From NCBI RefSeq assembly GCF_900156305.1, contig NZ_FTPL01000001.1:434001-498000 (forward strand): a stretch of 64,000 bases of DNA, written 5' to 3'. This document shows, in pieces, positions 53,402 to 61,839 of the stretch (position 1 is the first letter of the stretch; the number at the start of each line of letters is the position of its first letter). The notes below the pieces were generated by a model. The model made no database searches, was not told the DNA's origin, and was given only the letters and a program-made list of their open reading frames with translations. The DNA is from Edaphobacillus lindanitolerans. GTDB taxonomy: Bacteria > Bacillota > Bacilli > Bacillales_A > Planococcaceae. The position numbers and the translations under genes were made by a program.

Positions 53402-54532
53402 ATGAAAGTTAAACATCTGGCGTTTTCTGTTTTAACAACTGCCGCCCTTGCCACCTTTGTCGCAAATGGTGAAGCCGAAGCCTCTTCGAATACATATAAA
53501 GTCAAGTCGGGTGACTCTCTCTGGAAAATCGCAACCGAACATAAGCTGAGTGTCTCGGAAATCAAGAAAATCAACAACCTGTCCAGCGATATTATTTTCC
53601 CTGGACAAAACCTCAGCCTTTCCGGCACATACAAAGCCCCGGCCAATAATCAAAGCAAACAACAGACAAGCACCGCAAAGCCGGCTTCTTCCGCTTCTGC
53701 CGCTTCGGGCAGTGTCTACACCGTCAAGCGCGGAGATACGCTCAGCCGCATTGCCGCAAATAACGGAATGTCCGTAGCGAACATCAAGAAATTGAACAAT
53801 CTTAAGGGAGACCTGATCCTGGTCGGCCAGAAATTGAAGCTTTCCTCATCGGCTTCAACTTCATCTTCAACATCGGCGAAAGCTCCGGCACAGACGTCCA
53901 AACCATCGTCCCCGGCTAAAGCACCTGCAAAACTGGCGACCGGCAGCCAGACTTACAGAGTGGTCTCCGGCGACACCCTTTCCAAAATTGCCGCACGCCA
54001 TAAAACGACAGTGAAGAACCTGCAAGCTTTGAATAACCTTTCAGGCACAACGATCTACGTCGGCCAGACCCTGAAAGTAAACGGGACTGCAAAAGCAAAC
54101 GGCAAAACAGACAGCGGAAAAGTGATCCAGACATCCGCTCCGTCAAGCACGGCGTCAACAAGCAACATTGTAAGCATCGCCAAAAAGTATCAGGGCGTCC
54201 CTTACAAATGGGGCGGCACTACACCGTCCGGATTTGACTGCAGCGGCTTCATCTACTATGTTCTGAAGGAAGCAGGCCTCAGCAATTCCCGTGCTACGGC
54301 AGCCGGCTACTATGACCGCTCGTTTTCCGTAAAATCTCCTCAGGCTGGTGACTTCGTGTTCTTCCGGGGCACATACGGCGGCGCGAATAACGTGTCCCAT
54401 ATGGGGATTTATCTTGGAAACAACCAGTTCATCCATGCAAGTTCTTCACAGGGCATCACGATCTCAAATGTGAATGACTCGTATTGGAAAAAGTTCCCTA
54501 GGGAATTCAAAAAGCACTACTCCCAGCTGTGA
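53402..54532 (+). CDS. cell-wall endopeptidase, three LysM plus NlpC/P60 (LytE/CwlS-like)
   Basis: Secreted D,L-endopeptidase (376 aa): signal peptide (1-27), LysM repeats at about 31-75, 104-147 and 184-227 joined by Ser/Ala/Pro/Lys linkers, and a C-terminal NlpC/P60 domain with C280 in GFDCSGF, catalytic His in VSHMGIYLG and a third polar residue in FIHASS. LysM modules hold it to peptidoglycan and P60 cuts stem peptides during growth. GGGGG precedes the ATG. Upstream WalR-type repeats fit the control known for lytE in B. subtilis. Confidence 0.94.
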   Translation: MKVKHLAFSVLTTAALATFVANGEAEASSNTYKVKSGDSLWKIATEHKLSVSEIKKINNLSSDIIFPGQNLSLSGTYKAPANNQSKQQTSTAKPASSASAASGSVYTVKRGDTLSRIAANNGMSVANIKKLNNLKGDLILVGQKLKLSSSASTSSSTSAKAPAQTSKPSSPAKAPAKLATGSQTYRVVSGDTLSKIAARHKTTVKNLQALNNLSGTTIYVGQTLKVNGTAKANGKTDSGKVIQTSAPSSTASTSNIVSIAKKYQGVPYKWGGTTPSGFDCSGFIYYVLKEAGLSNSRATAAGYYDRSFSVKSPQAGDFVFFRGTYGGANNVSHMGIYLGNNQFIHASSSQGITISNVNDSYWKKFPREFKKHYSQL

Positions 54533-54541
54533 TCATAGAAA

Positions 54542-54569
54542 GAAGGCGACAGCCGTTGCTGTCGCCTTC
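54542..54569 (+). terminator. Terminator after the LysM endopeptidase gene
   Basis: Perfect 12-base stem GAAGGCGACAGC and complement, loop CGTT, followed by TTTTTT. Confidence 0.92.
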
Positions 54570-54573
54570 TTTT

Positions 54574-55293
54574 TTATTTTCTCGACTTTAATACTTTCAG
54601 TAAAAATTGGGGGATGACCAGAAATCGTTTGAAACGGCTCGGTTGTCGAAGCAATCTGTAGAGCCATTCCAGATTCAGCTTTCTCCAAAAAAGCGGCGCC
54701 CGTTTGATCGTCCCCGAGAGAACATCAAAACTTCCCCCAACCCCCATATACACGCCATCCGGAAATTCCGGTAAGTGATCATAGATCCACTGTTCCTGTT
54801 TTGGAAAGCCTAAGGCAACAAACGTCATATCGGGTTTGCTTTCTATGACGTGATCGGCCGCCTGCCGGCCGTTCCCATGATAACCATCCCTATCCCCCAC
54901 CACTTGAATGCCGGGGTATTTTTCATTCAATACCTCTACTAATTTGGCCAGCACCGCCGGTTTTGCCCCGTAAAGGAAAACCCGCAGTTTTTTCGCACTG
55001 GCCATTTTCAGCATTTCTTCCATCAGTTCGATTCCCGGAATGCGTTCTTTCAGGGGCAGCCCAAGAATCCTCGCCCCTACGACCAATCCGATTCCGTCGG
55101 CCACTTTCAGGTCTGCAGCTTGTATGGCTCTCAAATAACCGGGATTGCTGTTGGCATACATGACGATCTCCGGGTTCAATGTGGCAATGAACATTTTATC
55201 TTTTTTGTTCAAAGCCGCATCCACAATCCCCAGTGCCCCGCTTTTTGTCAGATCATCAATATCTACATCGAATAATTTAACCTTATTGCCCAT
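54574..55293 (-). CDS. tagA: WecB/TagA/CpsF glycosyltransferase (TagA-like)
   Basis: GT26 enzyme (239 aa) that adds ManNAc to undecaprenyl-PP-GlcNAc in wall teichoic acid linkage-unit synthesis. Conserved: TLNPEIVMYA, KVADGIGLVVGARILG, RVFLYGAKP, FVALGFPKQEQWI and VGVGGSFDVLSGTIKRAP. The C-terminal helix (LLRQPSRFKRFLVIPQFL) is the membrane-binding segment. A GTG four codons upstream (55305) is an alternative start; neither has a strong ribosome site. Works after TagO, which is encoded 13 kb away. Confidence 0.9.
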   Translation of the reverse strand: MGNKVKLFDVDIDDLTKSGALGIVDAALNKKDKMFIATLNPEIVMYANSNPGYLRAIQAADLKVADGIGLVVGARILGLPLKERIPGIELMEEMLKMASAKKLRVFLYGAKPAVLAKLVEVLNEKYPGIQVVGDRDGYHGNGRQAADHVIESKPDMTFVALGFPKQEQWIYDHLPEFPDGVYMGVGGSFDVLSGTIKRAPLFWRKLNLEWLYRLLRQPSRFKRFLVIPQFLLKVLKSRK

Positions 55294-55360
55294 AAAATCT
55301 CTCACAGCCTATAACAATATATTCCCTTGGATCAAGGTGTGTTCTCTGTTCTTTTAAGGT

Positions 55361-56527
55361 TTACCGGTTTCTTCTTAACTGTTCAACAAACTCCGACATG
55401 CGTTCCATTGCAAGCCGGACTTCCGCTTTTGGCCTTGCATAGGAAATTCGGATGTACCCTTCTCCGTAATCAGTGAACGCACTGCCGTGCACAACGGCGA
55501 CCCCTGCCTCGGCCAACATCCGGAGTGCAAAGTCTTTGGAAATGAGCGGAAACTCCTGGATGGATGGGAAAGCATAGAACGCCCCGTTCGGCTTCACTGT
55601 AGGCAATTGCATCCGATGAAGGGCATCCAGGACAATGCTGCGGCGCTCCAGGTTGATCTCGTTCATTTTATCCGGTGCCGTTGCCGAGCCGCCGAGTGCC
55701 TCAATCGCTGCATGCTGTGACGGGGTTGGCGCGCAGATGGTGTTGTATGCGTGTATCCTCACAACATAGTTCATGATGTCGGCAGGACCAAATAAAAAGC
55801 CGATTCTCCAACCGGTCATTGAATGGGATTTCGAAAGACCGTGGATGAGAAATAGCCGATCCCGCAATGCCGGATACTTTCCGAAAGAAGTGTGGGAGAC
55901 TCCGTAAGTATTCTCGCTATAAATATCGTCGGACAAAATAAAAACAGGATGCCGGGCAAGCATCTCAGCAAGCGAGTCCATTTGATCTTGCGGGATCATG
56001 ACACCGGTAGGATTGGACGGATTGTTGAAGATGACAATCTTGGTCTTCTCGGTGATCAAGGACTCGAGCTGTTCCACATCCGGCACGAACCCGGTCGGAC
56101 GGGTATCGAGATAAACGGGTTTGGCGCCTGCCAGCTTGATCAGCGGCTCATACCCCGCGAAGATCGGAACGGGAATGATCACTTCGTCACCCGGCTCCAG
56201 CAATGTGCGGAGTACGGCATCCATTGCCCCGCTTGCACCGGCTGTGACGACTGTCTCGGTGTACGGGTCATACTCAAATCGATACTTACCTCCATAGTAC
56301 GCCGAGGCAATTTTACGGAGCTCAGGAAGCCCTGCGTTATGGGAGTAGCCTGTTAAGTCACCCCGGATTGCCCGTTCGCCCGCCGCTTTCACCCCTTCCG
56401 GCACAGGGGTGTCCGGTTGTCCGACTGTCAGGTTGATCGCACCCGGATATTCAGGGATCAAATTCGAGATCTGACGGATTCCCGACAGTTCCGTGTCCAG
56501 TGCCCGGCCATTGATTGATCGTCCCAT
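55361..56527 (-). CDS. PLP-dependent aminotransferase, class I/II (PatA-like)
   Basis: Fold-type I aminotransferase (388 aa), probably acting on aromatic or other amino acids. Seen: LTVGQPDTPVP, GASGAMDAVLRTLLEPGDE, NNPSNPTG, DDIYSE and the PLP lysine in SKSHSMTGWRIG, plus the C-terminal Arg in GEGYIRISYA. ATG at 56527 is chosen over 56533, since GGGAGG then has 6-base spacing. Substrate not determined. Confidence 0.9.
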   Translation of the reverse strand: MGRSINGRALDTELSGIRQISNLIPEYPGAINLTVGQPDTPVPEGVKAAGERAIRGDLTGYSHNAGLPELRKIASAYYGGKYRFEYDPYTETVVTAGASGAMDAVLRTLLEPGDEVIIPVPIFAGYEPLIKLAGAKPVYLDTRPTGFVPDVEQLESLITEKTKIVIFNNPSNPTGVMIPQDQMDSLAEMLARHPVFILSDDIYSENTYGVSHTSFGKYPALRDRLFLIHGLSKSHSMTGWRIGFLFGPADIMNYVVRIHAYNTICAPTPSQHAAIEALGGSATAPDKMNEINLERRSIVLDALHRMQLPTVKPNGAFYAFPSIQEFPLISKDFALRMLAEAGVAVVHGSAFTDYGEGYIRISYARPKAEVRLAMERMSEFVEQLRRNR

Positions 56528-56655
56528 CTCCATCCTCCCTTTTCGCTCTTAACCAAGAGTAGCGCAATCATCGCTCAATGAAAAGTCATTCCATCAATGA
56601 ATAGCGTATCTATGTTCTATGCCGATGAAACCATTCTTATTACTGCGGTCAGGGC

Positions 56656-57570
56656 TCAACGATCCCCGACTTCAACTTCAACACGTCTTTTTCTCAGAAG
56701 GTCTTCCGCCGCCCCGCTGCCGAGGAGGACACCGAGGATGATGAAGAAGAGACCGGCGAGGTGGCGTGCGGTGATCGCTTCGCCAAGGAAGAGGGCCGAG
56801 CCGGCGAGTGAGACGAGCGTGTTAAGATTCATGAAGATGGCCGCTTTTGTCGGACCGGCCTGTCCGACAGAATAATTGTAGAGCATATGGCTGACGGCAG
56901 TGCCGAAGATGGCGCTGACGGCGAAGACGAGCCAGAACGACGGCGGGACGCTTTGGAATGCGGCCAGTTCGCCGGGCTCCGCAGCGAGGCTGATGACGAA
57001 CAGCGTCGAACCGCCGAGTATGAGCATGTAGGCGGTTAGCAGCCTCGGGTCAATTGTGGCAGCGGCTTTTGCGACGATCAGGAAGCTGAGCACCTGCACG
57101 AAGATAGCCAGGAAGATGTACACGTCCCCTCTGGAAATGCCGGACAGCCCGCCGTCTGCCAGGACCACCGACGAGACGCCGAGGAGTCCGAGGAGGACGC
57201 CGAGCCATTGGATCTTCGTCGGGGAAACGCGGATCAGGATGGAGGAGAATACGGCTGTCAGGAACGGACCGGTCCCGAGGATCAGTCCGGCGTTCGTGCC
57301 GCTCGTCATCGTCAATCCGTTGTTCAGAAAATAGTGGTGTGCCACCACATTCAGAAGCATGCCGGGGATGATGTATTTCCATTCCGAACGGCGCGGCATG
57401 CGGACGATCCGGAGGGAGCACAGGATGAGGAAGACAATGACCCCCGCCGAGAAGATCCGGAAGGAAGTCATCGTGACGGGCCCGACGTATTGAAGCAGAT
57501 ACTTCAGCATCGGCAGGTTGAGTCCCCACGCCACCATGACAAACGTCAGGATGCCATAAATTTTCCACAT
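56656..57570 (-). CDS. EamA/DMT family transporter
   Basis: Drug/metabolite transporter (304 aa) with ten helices in two EamA repeats (VAWGLNLPMLKYLL near the start; SAIFGTAVSHMLYNYSVGQAGP and SLAGSALFLGEAIT in the second repeat). Probably an exporter of an amino acid or metabolite; substrate unknown. Hydrophilic, Arg-rich C-terminal tail. Monocistronic. Confidence 0.9.
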   Translation of the reverse strand: MWKIYGILTFVMVAWGLNLPMLKYLLQYVGPVTMTSFRIFSAGVIVFLILCSLRIVRMPRRSEWKYIIPGMLLNVVAHHYFLNNGLTMTSGTNAGLILGTGPFLTAVFSSILIRVSPTKIQWLGVLLGLLGVSSVVLADGGLSGISRGDVYIFLAIFVQVLSFLIVAKAAATIDPRLLTAYMLILGGSTLFVISLAAEPGELAAFQSVPPSFWLVFAVSAIFGTAVSHMLYNYSVGQAGPTKAAIFMNLNTLVSLAGSALFLGEAITARHLAGLFFIILGVLLGSGAAEDLLRKRRVEVEVGDR

Positions 57571-57692
57571 GCCGTCTCCTCCTCACCGGTTGAATATTCT
57601 TTCATTATATCGGATCATGACGGGCCGTGCGGCGTAAATTGAAAAAACGTCCTTAAGAGAGGACGTTTCTGAACAGCAGCTGATCCAAATCA

Positions 57693-58319
57693 CTATTTTC
57701 GTACACCGAGGCAGTATTGGTAAATCGCAGCAGTTGCCAGGCAGTCACCAATGGCATCGTGTGCACGGTGTTCCAGACGCAGGTAATGAGCAAGCGTTCC
57801 AAGTTTATGGTTCGTCGTTTCGGTAATGACTTTCCGGGCGAGACGCACCGTGTCGATGACGGTATATTCGGGGATGGTGATCCCTTCGATGGCGTCAAGT
57901 GCATAAAGGAAGCTCATGTCGAATGCGGCATTGTGGGCAATGATCGGAAAGTCACCGATAAATCCGATCAGATCACCGATGACCTCCTCAATGGCCGGCG
58001 CATCGGCCACCTGTTCATTGGTGATTCCCGTCAGTCTGGTGATGGTCGGCGAAATATGCCGGCGGGGATTGACGAGTGTCTCGAAGCACCCCTGCTGTTC
58101 GTGACCGATGTATTTGACAGCGCCGATCTGGATGATCTTGTCTGCTCCCGACCGGAAACCGGTCGTTTCAAAATCGAGCACAACGTAGTCGGCCACTTTG
58201 CGGACGGACGATTTATATTTCTTCGGACGTGCGGGCGGCCGCATGCGTTTGATCTGTTGGTGGACTTTTTCTTCCAGCAGCTGCTCGACTGCCCTCTTCT
58301 GTTCCTCCACGGAAACCAC
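57693..58319 (-). CDS. DnaQ-like DEDDh 3'-5' exonuclease
   Basis: Exonuclease-superfamily protein (208 aa) with an N-terminal basic helix (1-42) and a DEDDh domain: VVLDFETTG (D and E), IIAHNAAFDMSF (D), HRAHDAIGD (H and D). All catalytic residues are present. Resembles the DNA polymerase III epsilon-type proofreading exonuclease but is a stand-alone protein, so repair or RNA trimming is equally possible. The first ATG is used; GGAAACCACC-type upstream sequence offers a modest GGAGG-like site. Confidence 0.87.
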   Translation of the reverse strand: MVSVEEQKRAVEQLLEEKVHQQIKRMRPPARPKKYKSSVRKVADYVVLDFETTGFRSGADKIIQIGAVKYIGHEQQGCFETLVNPRRHISPTITRLTGITNEQVADAPAIEEVIGDLIGFIGDFPIIAHNAAFDMSFLYALDAIEGITIPEYTVIDTVRLARKVITETTNHKLGTLAHYLRLEHRAHDAIGDCLATAAIYQYCLGVRK

Positions 58320-58391
58320 CGCCTCCCCAAACTAGTATTCTTCCTCTTCCCGATTATAGATTATTATAAGCCTTCTGTAACAATAAAAAAA

Positions 58392-58420
58392 CCGCCGCGG
58401 GAATGGAGACCCCTCGGCGG
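58392..58420 (-). terminator. Terminator after the surface-protein remnant
   Basis: Stem CCGCCG...CGGCGG with inner GGG/CCC and TTTTTTT on the minus strand. Confidence 0.75.
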
Positions 58421-58429
58421 CAAATATCA

Positions 58430-58843
58430 TCAATTGAATGCAGTGAATGTGCCCGACCCGGCCGCCGTGAATGCAGCGGTGCCGTCTTTCACTTTGAGTT
58501 TGTACACCGTACCGGACTCGCTGTCCCGGGCGGTCAGCTTGTTCGTCTTGCCGACCCCGCTCAAATCAACCGGGATCTCAATTTCCAGCTTCTGCTTCTT
58601 CTTGCCTGTGTTCATTTCGTCTCCTGCTTTGTCGTAGAAGTGGATCGAGAATGCTCCGGAGATGGCCGCAGACTCATTCGAGTCTGCCTTTCCGAGTGCA
58701 ATTGTCACCCCTTCTGCCGCGCCGCCCAGCTCTTCGACGAGTTTCTTGTCCGCCGTGAAGCTGAGTCCGTCACTGATGACCGTCAGGCCTTTTTTCGCGG
58801 CGACGATCCGGTCGAGCTGCTTTTCGCTGAACTGGACTTCCGC
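58430..58843 (-). pseudogene. 5'-truncated remnant of a cell-surface repeat-domain protein
   Basis: An open frame of about 138 codons (58843-58430) follows directly after an in-frame TGA (58846-58844) and has no start or ribosome site at its front. The encoded stretch begins AEVQFSEKQLDRIVAAKKGL, has the hydrophobic/charged alternation of beta domains found in S-layer and SLH-associated proteins, and ends GSGTFTAFN, like the usual closing strand of such domains. The stop is followed by a good terminator, so this looks like the 3' end of a larger gene whose front was deleted. A GTG at 58708 could make a 92-residue protein but lacks a strong ribosome site. Confidence 0.65.
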
Positions 58844-58888
58844 TCACCGCAAAGTGGAATAGTCATTTTGGACTTATCAAAATAAAAA

Positions 58889-58929
58889 AACCGCATTCTC
58901 CAGAGAAGTCTCCGGAAAAAGCGGCGGTT
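58889..58929 (-). terminator. Terminator after the DUF421 gene
   Basis: Outer stem AACCGC/GCGGTT with an inner near-palindromic arm, followed by TTTTT on the minus strand. Confidence 0.7.
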
Positions 58930-58936
58930 GCGGTAT

Positions 58937-59638
58937 TTAGTTTTCTTTTACTGTCACGTCAAGCGTGCCGTCATCGAGCAGCTGGGCGAAAAATACCTGC
59001 TCCGGCCGCGAGACTCCGTGCTTTCCAAGTTCCTTGAGCAGCCATTCCTCCGATAAATTGTACTCCTTCAGATTCTTTCGGACGATCTTCCCGTCCGAGA
59101 TGATTTCAGCCGGCAAATATTTCGACGGCCCGGCGCCGACATTCACATCTTTCTTTGTCGCCGGCATGTTCGGCCCCTTGAGCAGCACGCTGAGCGCACC
59201 GTTCGTCTCGAGAATCGCATATCTAACGTCTTTCACGAGGAACACTCCGTTTTCACGGAGCATCATATTCAGGTCATCCAGATGGAGCTGGACGGACTTC
59301 ATCGCCTTTTCATCCAACCGGCCGTCTTTGATGACGATTGTCGGCTCGTTGTCCAGAATGATCCGGGCTCCGGGCCATTTTAGTGAAATGAGGCTGAGCA
59401 CCACAGTGAGCAGCGTCCAGGTAACGAGCGAGATCAGTCCGTCAAAAAACGGTGTTTCGCTCTCCCCCGCGATATTTCCTGCGATGGAGCCGATCGTGAT
59501 CCCGGTCACATAGTTAAAGAATGTCAGCTGGCTCATCTGCTTTTTGCCGAGAAGTCGTGTGAGCAGCAACAGCACGGCAAAGGTCACCGCCGACCGGAGT
59601 ACCATTTCCCAAAAATCCACTCGCAGCCAATCGTCCAT
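58937..59638 (-). CDS. DUF421 (YetF/YrbG-like) membrane protein
   Basis: Protein of 233 aa: three N-terminal helices (about 10-90) with LLLLTRLLGKKQMSQLTFFNYVTGITIGSIAGN region, then a cytosolic DUF421 domain (RIILDNEPTIVIKDGRLDEKAMK, quoted in part; LNMMLRENGVFLVKDVRYAILE). Family role unknown. C-terminal extension (EQVFFAQLLDDGTLDVTVKEN) is less conserved. Own terminator. Confidence 0.88.
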   Translation of the reverse strand: MDDWLRVDFWEMVLRSAVTFAVLLLLTRLLGKKQMSQLTFFNYVTGITIGSIAGNIAGESETPFFDGLISLVTWTLLTVVLSLISLKWPGARIILDNEPTIVIKDGRLDEKAMKSVQLHLDDLNMMLRENGVFLVKDVRYAILETNGALSVLLKGPNMPATKKDVNVGAGPSKYLPAEIISDGKIVRKNLKEYNLSEEWLLKELGKHGVSRPEQVFFAQLLDDGTLDVTVKEN

Positions 59639-59727
59639 GTTTCACCCTCCCCCGAGCAATCCTCCTCCCATCTTTCCTTTAATGGCATGGCTTTATTCAC
59701 GGGACTACTCATCCGGCCATCAAAAAA

Positions 59728-59751
59728 CCGCCGCCCCCTCGGGGGCAGCGG
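59728..59751 (-). terminator. Terminator after the general stress protein gene
   Basis: Stem CCGC..CCCCC/GGGGG..GCGG followed by TTTTTT on the minus strand. Confidence 0.8.
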
Positions 59752-59784
59752 AAATATACGTCCATTCGATTTTTGTCGGTGAGG

Positions 59785-60333
59785 TTAAGCGAGCGGATCA
59801 TTGAAACGGTCACGGTCCATACGATCGCGGTCACGTGCAAGGTCGTTGACGTCATTTGTCAGCGGACGGCGGCTCGCGAAAAAGCTGTCTTCCACCTCCG
59901 CATTGCGGTCGACGAGAACGAGGATTTTGCCTTCATTGAAATACGTTTCATAGCGCTCGGCCTCGTCTTCCGGAACACCCATCCCGATGAGCGCGCCCGC
60001 CAGGCCGCCCACGCCGGCACCTGCCGCGGCACCGGTGAGCCCGGCGACAATCGGGCCGGCCGCCACAATCGGGCCGATCCCCGGAATAGCCAGTGCCCCG
60101 AGCCCGGCAAGTACCCCGCCGAGGCCGCCGAGCACGCCGCCAGTCGCGGCACCTGTCGCAGCTCCTTCCGCTGCCTTCGTGCCGGTTTCCTCTGAAATCG
60201 CATCCACCTGTTCATTGTTCTGTGAAATCACCGAAATGTCCTCCGCTCGATATCCTTGGCGCTTTAGGTCCTCAATCGCATCAATCGCCTCGTGTTCTGT
60301 GTCATAATAACCAACTACTCTGCGTTCTGCCAT
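59785..60333 (-). CDS. general stress protein, YflT-like with glycine-zipper region
   Basis: Protein of 182 aa: N-terminal YflT/general stress protein 17M domain (RVVGYYDTEHEAIDAIEDLK), a central glycine-zipper with GAATGAATGGVLGG and GPIVAGLTGAAAG (about 60-125) able to insert in membranes, and a charged tail with RDRDRMDRDRF. GGAGG lies before the ATG. A clear Sigma-B promoter stands upstream, in keeping with the family's stress regulon membership. Molecular role unknown. Confidence 0.85.
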   Translation of the reverse strand: MAERRVVGYYDTEHEAIDAIEDLKRQGYRAEDISVISQNNEQVDAISEETGTKAAEGAATGAATGGVLGGLGGVLAGLGALAIPGIGPIVAAGPIVAGLTGAAAGAGVGGLAGALIGMGVPEDEAERYETYFNEGKILVLVDRNAEVEDSFFASRRPLTNDVNDLARDRDRMDRDRFNDPLA

Positions 60334-60365
60334 TATCCAACGCCTCCTTTTGGTCTAGTTTGAGA

Positions 60366-60390
60366 TTACCCGGTAGGGAGACTCGTAAAC
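60366..60390 (-). promoter_or_regulatory. Sigma-B promoter of the general stress protein gene
   Basis: Minus strand GTTTAC (60390-60385), 13-base spacer, GGGTAA (60371-60366), 33 bases before the ATG. Confidence 0.7.
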
Positions 60391-60474
60391 CTGAATGGAG
60401 GCCGAGATGAAAGAGGGAAATCATGCCAACGAACTCCATTCGCTCCGCCGCCGCCACTGTCAGTCCAATGAAAA

Positions 60475-60498
60475 AACCGCCCGCAAAAGCGGACGGTT
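60475..60498 (-). terminator. Terminator after the HlyD-like gene
   Basis: Stem AACCG.CCGC/GCGG.CGGTT with loop AAAA, TTTTTT on the minus strand. Confidence 0.82.
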
Positions 60499-60507
60499 CC
60501 CGTATTT

Positions 60508-61839
60508 TCATTCGACCCCGAACAGTGTGAAGCGGACATAGTCCTGCCAGCTCGTGGCCGTCCATGTTGATTTTGATGGCCATTGGAGCGGCATCGGGAG
60601 GATGACCGGAGACGGCGGGGCATACCCTCCGATTCTCGGTTTGTTGACGACAAGGTCGCCTTCGTACAGGCCGTCAGTGACGATGCTGTACCCCTCCAAG
60701 TCGAACGGGGTCATGACCGGGACCTTCACGGCGTGGCCGTTCCGGTCGATGATGGTGGCGAGTGCTTCATTGAGATACTTGCCTTCAAGTGCGTCTTCCT
60801 TCACCGCAATGGAAGCCGGGGCTTCCTCGGTGTGGATGACCGCGTTGGCGTTGTTGGCAAACGGAAGCCGGCTGACATCAGCGTCGGTCGATATCCGGAC
60901 CTCGTAGTAGGCGAGCGGATTGTTCACTTTTTCCCGGTCGAGCTTTTGGTAGGCATCCAGCCATTTCGACCCGTTCGCCTCCACCCGGGAAACGGAGAGG
61001 ACGGTTCCTTCGACCGCGCCTTCGATGCCCGGTGCCTGGATGTACACCCGGTCATCCGGCGTAATTTTCTGCCACTCTTCTCCTGTGGCATAGGTGAGGA
61101 ACTGGCGGTCATCCGTGTAAATATCGACGGCGAGCCGTTCACCGAGACGGTGTACATCGGCAACGGTGCCGTCCACCGGGCTGATGAGTGCCGGGGAGTC
61201 CGGACTCCGGGCCAGCTGGGCTTCGACTACTGCCAGCTGGCGCCGGACATCGGAAAGTGCATTGTCGACCGCGGCGATTGCGTGAGCATAGGCGCCGTCC
61301 TGGGAGACGTCGACATTCACGTCCACGTTCAGGCCGATCTCCACTCTGTCGGCATCAGTGCCGGTGCCCGATGAACCGCTGCCTTCGACACGGTCACTCC
61401 GGTTGGAAGAGGAGCGGGCGTCGGACTGCGCCATGCGACGTGTTTGTTCAAGGTCGCGCTTCGTCGCATTGAGATCAGATTCCTGCGCCTTCAGCGCAGC
61501 CCGCTCCGACTCCCACACCGAACGCTGGCCATCTGCCCGCTCCGAACTGAGCGTCGCGATTTCCTGCCCGGCGCTCACCGGATCCCCTTCTGTGACGAGC
61601 CACTGCTGAACGGAAGAATCGTTGTCGACATATGCCGTATACACATTCCCCGGCACGACGAGTGCTTCCTTTGCCAGCTTGTCCGCGTAGTCTGCGGCGA
61701 CCATCCGGTCAGTCCCCTGGACATACACGTACTTCGGAATTGAACTCTTGTCGCCGAACAGCAGCACGGCGTTCGTCGCAACGAATGCCGTGACCGTGAT
61801 GGCCACTGCGATGTTCCAGAATTTATTCAACAGCGGCAC
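60508..61839 (-). CDS. HlyD-like efflux adaptor protein
   Basis: Membrane-fusion/adaptor-type protein (443 aa): N-terminal helix (8-29), a first half of a biotinyl-lipoyl domain (VVPGNVYTAYVDNDS, GDPVSAGQEIATLSS), a coiled hairpin (105-150 and 185-210) interrupted by a low-complexity segment rich in Ser, Gly and Asp, the second lipoyl half (ALISPVDGTVADVHRLGE) and beta-barrel domains. Such proteins usually partner an ABC or RND pump, but only a small membrane protein overlaps upstream and no ATPase gene is seen. Start overlaps that gene by 17 bases. Confidence 0.8.
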   Translation of the reverse strand: MPLLNKFWNIAVAITVTAFVATNAVLLFGDKSSIPKYVYVQGTDRMVAADYADKLAKEALVVPGNVYTAYVDNDSSVQQWLVTEGDPVSAGQEIATLSSERADGQRSVWESERAALKAQESDLNATKRDLEQTRRMAQSDARSSSNRSDRVEGSGSSGTGTDADRVEIGLNVDVNVDVSQDGAYAHAIAAVDNALSDVRRQLAVVEAQLARSPDSPALISPVDGTVADVHRLGERLAVDIYTDDRQFLTYATGEEWQKITPDDRVYIQAPGIEGAVEGTVLSVSRVEANGSKWLDAYQKLDREKVNNPLAYYEVRISTDADVSRLPFANNANAVIHTEEAPASIAVKEDALEGKYLNEALATIIDRNGHAVKVPVMTPFDLEGYSIVTDGLYEGDLVVNKPRIGGYAPPSPVILPMPLQWPSKSTWTATSWQDYVRFTLFGVE

